Part shown: one piece after another, positions 9,509 to 12,838 of the stretch | How the letters are laid out: each line of letters starts with the position of its first letter | How positions within the stretch are numbered: position 1 is the first letter of the stretch | DNA from: Saprospirales bacterium | GTDB taxonomy: Bacteria > Bacteroidota > Bacteroidia > Chitinophagales > Saprospiraceae | Length of the DNA: 12,838 nucleotides | Reading direction: 5' to 3' | Assembly (NCBI GenBank): GCA_003448025.1 | Contig: DLXL01000064.1 | Span: 13,958-26,795, forward strand | The notes under the pieces: model-generated | The model's input: the letters and a program-made list of their open reading frames with translations, nothing else | Told to the model about the DNA's origin: nothing | Database searches by the model: none | Position numbers and translations under genes: made by a program

Positions 9509-9739
9509 AAAATGACAAAATCTGCCAGTCCAAAAAAGCCGATTTGTGAAATTTTATCCTGAAAACAGGTGAAATTTAACACTATCGGTTTTAAAAATTC
9601 TGCAAAAAGTTAAATAATGTCTAATTTTGCGCCGAATTTAAGGATGGCATAGCCTTTGTAACAATAAGCAGGAAACTCTGCCGTTTTAAGGCATATCGTT
9701 GAACCATCGTCATTCACTCAGCAATAAAGCGATTTTATC
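9509..9739 (+). other. Intergenic region with promoter and ~100-base leader upstream of the peptide/ytxJ unit
   Basis: This region is AT-rich and has no gene that I recognise. Just past pyrG there is a weak stem CCTG-AAAA-CAGG (9558-9569) flanked by AAATTT copies, without a following T-run, so it is a poor terminator. Downstream of the promoter box at 9622-9629, the leader contains two small overlapping stems: GCAG/CTGC (9668-9671 with 9678-9681) and TGCC/GGCA (9679-9682 with 9690-9693). They share bases and so exclude each other. Whether they matter for regulation is unknown. Confidence 0.4.
9600..9629 (+). promoter_or_regulatory. Bacteroidota-type promoter for the small peptide and ytxJ
   Basis: TAATTTTG at 9622-9629 exactly matches the -7 consensus TAnnTTTG. 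The -33 position, 19 bases upstream, reads CTG (9600-9602) instead of TTG, so the match there is imperfect. The implied transcript has a leader of about 100 bases before ATG 9740, much longer than the leaders predicted for pyrG and mltG. Confidence 0.5.
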
Positions 9740-9841
9740 ATGAAAAATTGGCAAAAATTCATTGCGCTTGCATTCTTTGCAGCACTTTTCATCCTCGAAT
9801 CCTGCCACAGAGGCTACGGTTGCCCAGGCGCAGATTTGTAA
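9740..9841 (+). CDS. 33-residue lipoprotein-like peptide upstream of ytxJ
   Basis: The frame starts at ATG 9740 and ends at TAA 9839-9841. The peptide has a basic start (MKNWQK), a hydrophobic core at residues 7-19, then LESC, which resembles a lipobox with Cys22 as the lipid-attachment residue; Glu at -2 is atypical. The remaining tail is only CHRGYGCPGADL, with a second cysteine at residue 28. If processed by signal peptidase II, the mature product would be 12 residues. It lies three bases before ytxJ and downstream of a good -7 box, so the two are probably cotranscribed and perhaps translationally coupled. I do not recognise a characterised family. Alternatives are a regulatory leader peptide or a small membrane peptide. 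Confidence 0.6.
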   Translation: MKNWQKFIALAFFAALFILESCHRGYGCPGADL

Positions 9842-9844
9842 TCC

Positions 9845-10198
9845 ATGGCAATTCAGTGGAAACCCCTTGAAAATCTTGATCAGATTGAGCAGATCAAACT
9901 ACGATCAAGAGAAATCCCAGTGTTGATTTATAAACACAGCAACCGGTGCCATATTTGCTCCATTACACAATTTCGTCTGGAAGACGATTGGGCGTTTGGG
10001 GCAAATGAACTGGAAGCTTATTACCTTGATGTAATTGCCCATCGACCTGTTTCTCTTGAGGTGGCGAATACTTTCCAGGTACATCACGAATCTCCACAAG
10101 TGTTACTCATCATGGATGGAGAATGTGTTTATGATGCCTCCCATTTAGATATTCAATTTCAGGAACTTAAGGAAGAGTATCTTGCCGCAAGGGCCTGA
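9845..10198 (+). CDS. ytxJ: YtxJ-family bacillithiol-system thiol protein (BrxC-like) with a CxxC site
   Basis: A 117-residue cytosolic thioredoxin-fold protein. YtxJ/BrxC proteins are thought to remove bacillithiol from, or reduce, oxidised protein thiols. The family pattern is clear: IPVLIYKHSNRC at 24-35 ends in the active-site cysteine, and the C-terminal half has HESPQVLLIMDG followed by YDASHLDI. Members I know have a single cysteine followed by two residues and Ser; here the site reads C-H-I-C (Cys35, Cys38), which would allow a dithiol/disulfide mechanism. That reading is inference. The start is ATG 9845, three bases after the stop of the 33-residue peptide, and it gives the normal family length. 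A strong terminator follows, so this two-gene unit appears self-contained. Confidence 0.88.
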   Translation: MAIQWKPLENLDQIEQIKLRSREIPVLIYKHSNRCHICSITQFRLEDDWAFGANELEAYYLDVIAHRPVSLEVANTFQVHHESPQVLLIMDGECVYDASHLDIQFQELKEEYLAARA

Positions 10199-10220
10199 TT
10201 GTTCATTACAATAAACCGAT

Positions 10221-10254
10221 AAAAAAGGTGTTTGTCCATACAGGCACCTTTTTT
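10221..10254 (+). terminator. Rho-independent terminator after ytxJ
   Basis: AAAAAAGGTG (10221-10230) pairs with CACCTTTTTT (10245-10254). The stem can extend inward through TTTG/CAGG pairs, leaving a TCCATA loop. A further T-rich run follows to 10260. The A-run before the stem suggests it could also work on the opposite strand, but no leftward gene ends here. Confidence 0.85.
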
Positions 10255-10279
10255 CTTTTTCTGATTCTTGCCTGTGCAA

Positions 10280-10287
10280 TACCTTTA
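10280..10287 (+). promoter_or_regulatory. Possible -7 box for plsC
   Basis: TACCTTTA differs from TAnnTTTG only in the last base. It sits just after the ytxJ terminator and five bases before the GTG start of plsC. No TTG is found at the usual -33 distance. If it is used, transcription would begin at or next to the start codon, giving a leaderless message. Confidence 0.3.
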
Positions 10288-10292
10288 GCCGC

Positions 10293-11024
10293 GTGAAATC
10301 CATTCGTGTCATCCTGCGCTTTCTGTTTTTTATTTTTTACACCAGCTGGATTGTTATGCAAATTGGTGTGGCAAATCTCCTTTTAGGAGATGATATTCGC
10401 CGCTCAATGCGAATCCGACAAAAATGGGCACGAACACTTCTTCCGACCCTTGGTATTAAACTACAAGTACAGGGCAACTTGCCAACCTATCCTTGCCTTT
10501 TGGTAGCAAACCATCGCTCTTATTTGGATCCCATTCTGATCATTCGAGATCTTGATGTGTATCCGGTTGCCAAGGCAGAGATCGCTGATTGGCCATTAAT
10601 TGGGAAAGGAGCTCAAATGGCTGGTATCCTTTACCTGAAAAGAGAGCAACATGGTAGCAGGGTAGGGACCCTGAAACAAATGTTGGACCGGATTAAATCA
10701 GATTTTTCCGTATTGATATTTCCTGAAGGTACAACCTCCGATCATCAGGATACGTTACCCTTTAGCAAAGGCGGGTTCAAAATGGCTGCACAAAACAATA
10801 TACCGGTGGTGCCTGTGGCGATTGTTTATGAAGCCCCGGCCGATTACTGGGTCGGTAATGCTACTTTTTTGGGGCATGCCAGGAAAAGGTTTGCTGCCGA
10901 TGAAATCAAGGTTGATGTACATTACGGACAAGAAATAGTGGAAACAGATTCAGACTTGTTGCAGCAGCAGGCTCAAGCCTGGATAAACAGTACATTGAAA
11001 AAACACCCTATTAAAGTTGTCTGA
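10293..11024 (+). CDS. plsC: Lysophospholipid acyltransferase, PlsC type (1-acyl-sn-glycerol-3-phosphate acyltransferase)
   Basis: A 243-residue membrane-associated acyltransferase that transfers a fatty acyl group to the sn-2 position of lysophosphatidic acid, yielding phosphatidic acid. An N-terminal hydrophobic segment spans about residues 8-31 (LRFLFFIFYTSW...). Motif I NHRSYLDP supplies the H-x4-D pair, His74 and Asp79. Motif III FPEGTTS is at 143-149, the KGGFKMA block at 159-165, and the VPVAIVYE strand (motif IV) at 173-180. Length is typical. The start is a GTG at 10293; it places the hydrophobic segment at the N-terminus, and no nearby ATG would preserve it. Related acyltransferases that use lyso-ornithine or other lyso-lipids share these motifs, so the exact acceptor is inference. 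The gene is separated from ytxJ by a terminator. Confidence 0.9.
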   Translation: MKSIRVILRFLFFIFYTSWIVMQIGVANLLLGDDIRRSMRIRQKWARTLLPTLGIKLQVQGNLPTYPCLLVANHRSYLDPILIIRDLDVYPVAKAEIADWPLIGKGAQMAGILYLKREQHGSRVGTLKQMLDRIKSDFSVLIFPEGTTSDHQDTLPFSKGGFKMAAQNNIPVVPVAIVYEAPADYWVGNATFLGHARKRFAADEIKVDVHYGQEIVETDSDLLQQQAQAWINSTLKKHPIKVV

Positions 11025-11080
11025 TACAGGCAAAAACAAAGAATTCGATCAACAGAAAAGAAGGATCGGGAGACTGTCAC

Positions 11081-11088
11081 TACCTTTG
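11081..11088 (+). promoter_or_regulatory. -7 promoter box for mltG
   Basis: TACCTTTG is an exact match to TAnnTTTG, 32 bases before ATG 11121, and would give a leader of about 25-30 bases. The -33 position (around 11058-11063) is purine-rich with no TTG, so only half of the promoter is convincing. It is the same box sequence as in front of pyrG. Confidence 0.5.
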
Positions 11089-11120
11089 CCATCCAGCATT
11101 GATAAATAAAACAATCTTTT

Positions 11121-12221
11121 ATGTTGTCATCTACTTTTCCTCAACAATCGGAACCCATCGGAGAACCGAAAACAGCGGATCAAAAAAACGCAATGTTCAA
11201 AAAAGTCATTCTAGTTGCAGTAGTACTTATATTAGCTGGCGCATATTTTGCCTGGCATCCAATCAAAGGGTTTTGGTTTCCTTCAGTTCCTGACAAACTG
11301 GAAAACCCTTACGTGCATGTCCCAACAGGCGCTGATTTTGAGCGTGTAGTGGATATCTTGAAAAAGAATGGATTCATTAAAGATGAAGTCAATTTTCGGT
11401 GGCTTGCTGAACAAATGAATTATAAGAAGGACAAAATGCGTGCAGGCAGGTTTAAAATTGAGCCAGGCTGGACGAACCGTCAGCTGATTCAACACCTGCG
11501 AAATGGCGAGCAAGCTCCCGTAAAAGTCGTTCTGAATAATGAACGCCTGCTTGAAGAAGTAGCCGGAAAAGCGTCCAAATTTATTGAAGCAGATTCGCTC
11601 TCGCTGATTCGAGCTTTTAAGAATCCCCAATTGCTTAAGGAACATGGGCTGAAAGTTGAAACCGTGATTTCAACTTTTATTCCCAATACCTATGAGATGT
11701 ATTGGAATACGGATGCGAAGGGTTTTGTGCAGCGTATGATCAAGGAACATAACATTTTTTGGGAAAAAGAAAACCGCCGCAGCAAAGCAAAAGACTTGGG
11801 TTTGACAGAGGCAGAAGTTTACACGCTGGCTTCTATTGTTGAGCGGGAAACAAATGCCGTCAGCGAAAAACCTACTATAGCAGGAGTATACCTCAACCGC
11901 TTGCGGATTGACATGAAACTTCAGGCGGATCCAACATGTGTATTTGCGACCAGGGATTTTGCAACCCGTCGGGTAACCAATTATCACACAAGCTTTGATT
12001 CCCCTTATAATACCTATATGTACAAAGGACTTCCGCCTGGTCCAATCAGCATGGCATCTATTCCAAGTCTGGATGCTGTTTTAACCCCACAGAAACACAA
12101 TTACTTGTATTTCTGTGCCAAACCTGACGAATCCGGAACACACTCGTTTGCTGAGACATTTGCGGCACACAAAGTGAATGCAACAAGATTTCAGGCTTAC
12201 GTTCGTACCAGAAAATATTGA
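11121..12221 (+). CDS. mltG: Endolytic peptidoglycan transglycosylase MltG
   Basis: A 366-residue single-pass inner-membrane enzyme (YceG family) that cuts nascent glycan strands in the periplasm and limits their length during cell-wall growth. A hydrophilic N-terminus of ~25 residues precedes one membrane segment at ~29-45 (VILVAVVLILAGAYFAW). The LysM-like region follows (HVPTGADFERVVDILKKNGF, 66-85). The catalytic domain shows FIPNTYEMYW (186-195), LASIVERET with predicted catalytic Glu241, GVYLNRL (255-261), LQADPT (267-272), SPYNTY (294-299) and GLPPGPIS (303-310), all family hallmarks. ATG 11121 fits the upstream promoter. ATG 11193 (MFKKVIL) would remove the hydrophilic extension and also gives a plausible protein, so the start is uncertain. 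The next gene begins 56 bases on without a visible terminator. Confidence 0.95.
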   Translation: MLSSTFPQQSEPIGEPKTADQKNAMFKKVILVAVVLILAGAYFAWHPIKGFWFPSVPDKLENPYVHVPTGADFERVVDILKKNGFIKDEVNFRWLAEQMNYKKDKMRAGRFKIEPGWTNRQLIQHLRNGEQAPVKVVLNNERLLEEVAGKASKFIEADSLSLIRAFKNPQLLKEHGLKVETVISTFIPNTYEMYWNTDAKGFVQRMIKEHNIFWEKENRRSKAKDLGLTEAEVYTLASIVERETNAVSEKPTIAGVYLNRLRIDMKLQADPTCVFATRDFATRRVTNYHTSFDSPYNTYMYKGLPPGPISMASIPSLDAVLTPQKHNYLYFCAKPDESGTHSFAETFAAHKVNATRFQAYVRTRKY

Positions 12222-12277
12222 TTCAACGCTTCTAAAGACCTTGTCCATGCCATAGAACGGGCAGACCAACTCAACAC

Positions 12278-12838
12278 ATGAAATACAGTAAAAACGTATT
12301 GGAAACCATCGGCAATACGCCGCTCGTAAAACTCAATAAAGTTGCTTCCGACATCCCGGCATTAGTATTGGCTAAGGTTGAAACCTTCAATCCGGGACAT
12401 AGTATTAAAGACCGCATGGCGGTTAAGATGATAGATGATGCCGAGAAGCGCGGAGACTTAAAACCAGGGGGCACAATCATCGAGTGTACCTCCGGTAATA
12501 CGGGCATGGGGTTGGCTCTGGTTGGTTGTGTGCGAGGGTATCGTTGTATCTTTACTACTACCGACAAGCAGAGTAAAGAAAAAGTAGATATGCTGAAAGC
12601 GCTTGGAGCCGAAGTCATCGTTTGTCCAACGAATGTAGAACCCGAAGATCCGCGCTCCTATTATTCCGTGGCCAGACGGCTAAGCACCGAAATACCTAAC
12701 TCTTTCTGGTGCAATCAATACGACAACCTTTCCAACCGCCAGGCGCATTATGAGAGTACCGGTCCGGAAATCTGGGCTCAAACTGAAGGGAAAATCACTC
12801 ATCTGGTAGTGGGTGTCGTCACTGGAGGAACAGTAAGA
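12278..12838 (+). CDS. Cystathionine beta-synthase-like PLP enzyme, N-terminal 187 residues (3' end outside window)
   Basis: A fold-type II PLP enzyme of the cysteine synthase/cystathionine beta-synthase group, acting in sulfur amino-acid metabolism. The PLP-binding lysine is Lys44 in NPGHSIKDR. The substrate/cofactor loop TSGNTG lies at 71-76. The blocks EKVDMLKALGAE, RRLSTEIPNS and NQYDN..NRQAHYESTGPEIW look more like cystathionine beta-synthase than like CysK or CysM. The start ATG 12278 gives the standard opening ETIGNTPLVKL. The frame is open to base 12838, so truncation is by the window edge. One oddity is the PLP-phosphate loop, normally GTGGT, which reads VTGGT at 181-185. Whether a C-terminal regulatory CBS-domain pair follows cannot be seen. 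It may be cotranscribed with mltG. Confidence 0.9.
   Translation, partial: MKYSKNVLETIGNTPLVKLNKVASDIPALVLAKVETFNPGHSIKDRMAVKMIDDAEKRGDLKPGGTIIECTSGNTGMGLALVGCVRGYRCIFTTTDKQSKEKVDMLKALGAEVIVCPTNVEPEDPRSYYSVARRLSTEIPNSFWCNQYDNLSNRQAHYESTGPEIWAQTEGKITHLVVGVVTGGTVR

Noticed and set aside
9549..9577. Hairpin after pyrG as a rho-independent terminator
   Set aside because: The stem is only four G/C-containing pairs with a mismatch before the AAATTT arms, and no T-run follows.

Overview
The window reads as a chromosomal segment of a Bacteroidota bacterium, most likely a Saprospiria/Chitinophagia-type member. The evidence is a giant secreted protein with SprB repeats and a gliding-motility/type IX secretion (T9SS) C-terminal domain, a YtxJ-family bacillithiol-linked protein, a lack of Shine-Dalgarno sequences before the genes, and upstream boxes of the Bacteroidota -7 type (TAnnTTTG). 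Apart from the giant gene the content is housekeeping. I see no mobile element, CRISPR array, tRNA or rRNA.

Layout: a 5'-complete but truncated gap gene (type I GAPDH) runs leftward off the window start (1-597). A 275-base divergent intergenic region separates it from a 2053-residue secreted protein (873-7034). That protein has a signal peptide, a CUB-like domain, a PKD domain, two proprotein-convertase P-like domains, Ig/FN3-like linkers, thirteen SprB repeats and a type-B T9SS sorting domain. Ten bases downstream lies a YafV-type omega-amidase (7045-7848). Next is pyrG, CTP synthase (7907-9508), with its own promoter.

After a 231-base gap with another promoter come a 33-codon lipoprotein-like peptide (9740-9841) and, three bases later, a YtxJ-family thiol protein with an unusual CxxC site (9845-10198), closed by a clear rho-independent terminator (10221-10254). 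The rest is envelope and amino-acid metabolism: a PlsC-type acyltransferase (GTG start, 10293-11024), the MltG endolytic transglycosylase (11121-12221) and the first 187 codons of a cystathionine beta-synthase-like PLP enzyme (12278 to the window end).

Nearly all genes after the gap gene point rightward, but promoters and the terminator break them into short units: the adhesin plus omega-amidase; pyrG; peptide plus ytxJ; plsC; mltG, possibly with the PLP enzyme. I do not see a clearly new multi-gene system. The items most worth a second look are the composite adhesin with its repeat-cap and extra-cysteine patterns, the peptide/CxxC-YtxJ pair, and a glycine-to-valine change in the PLP phosphate loop of the last gene.
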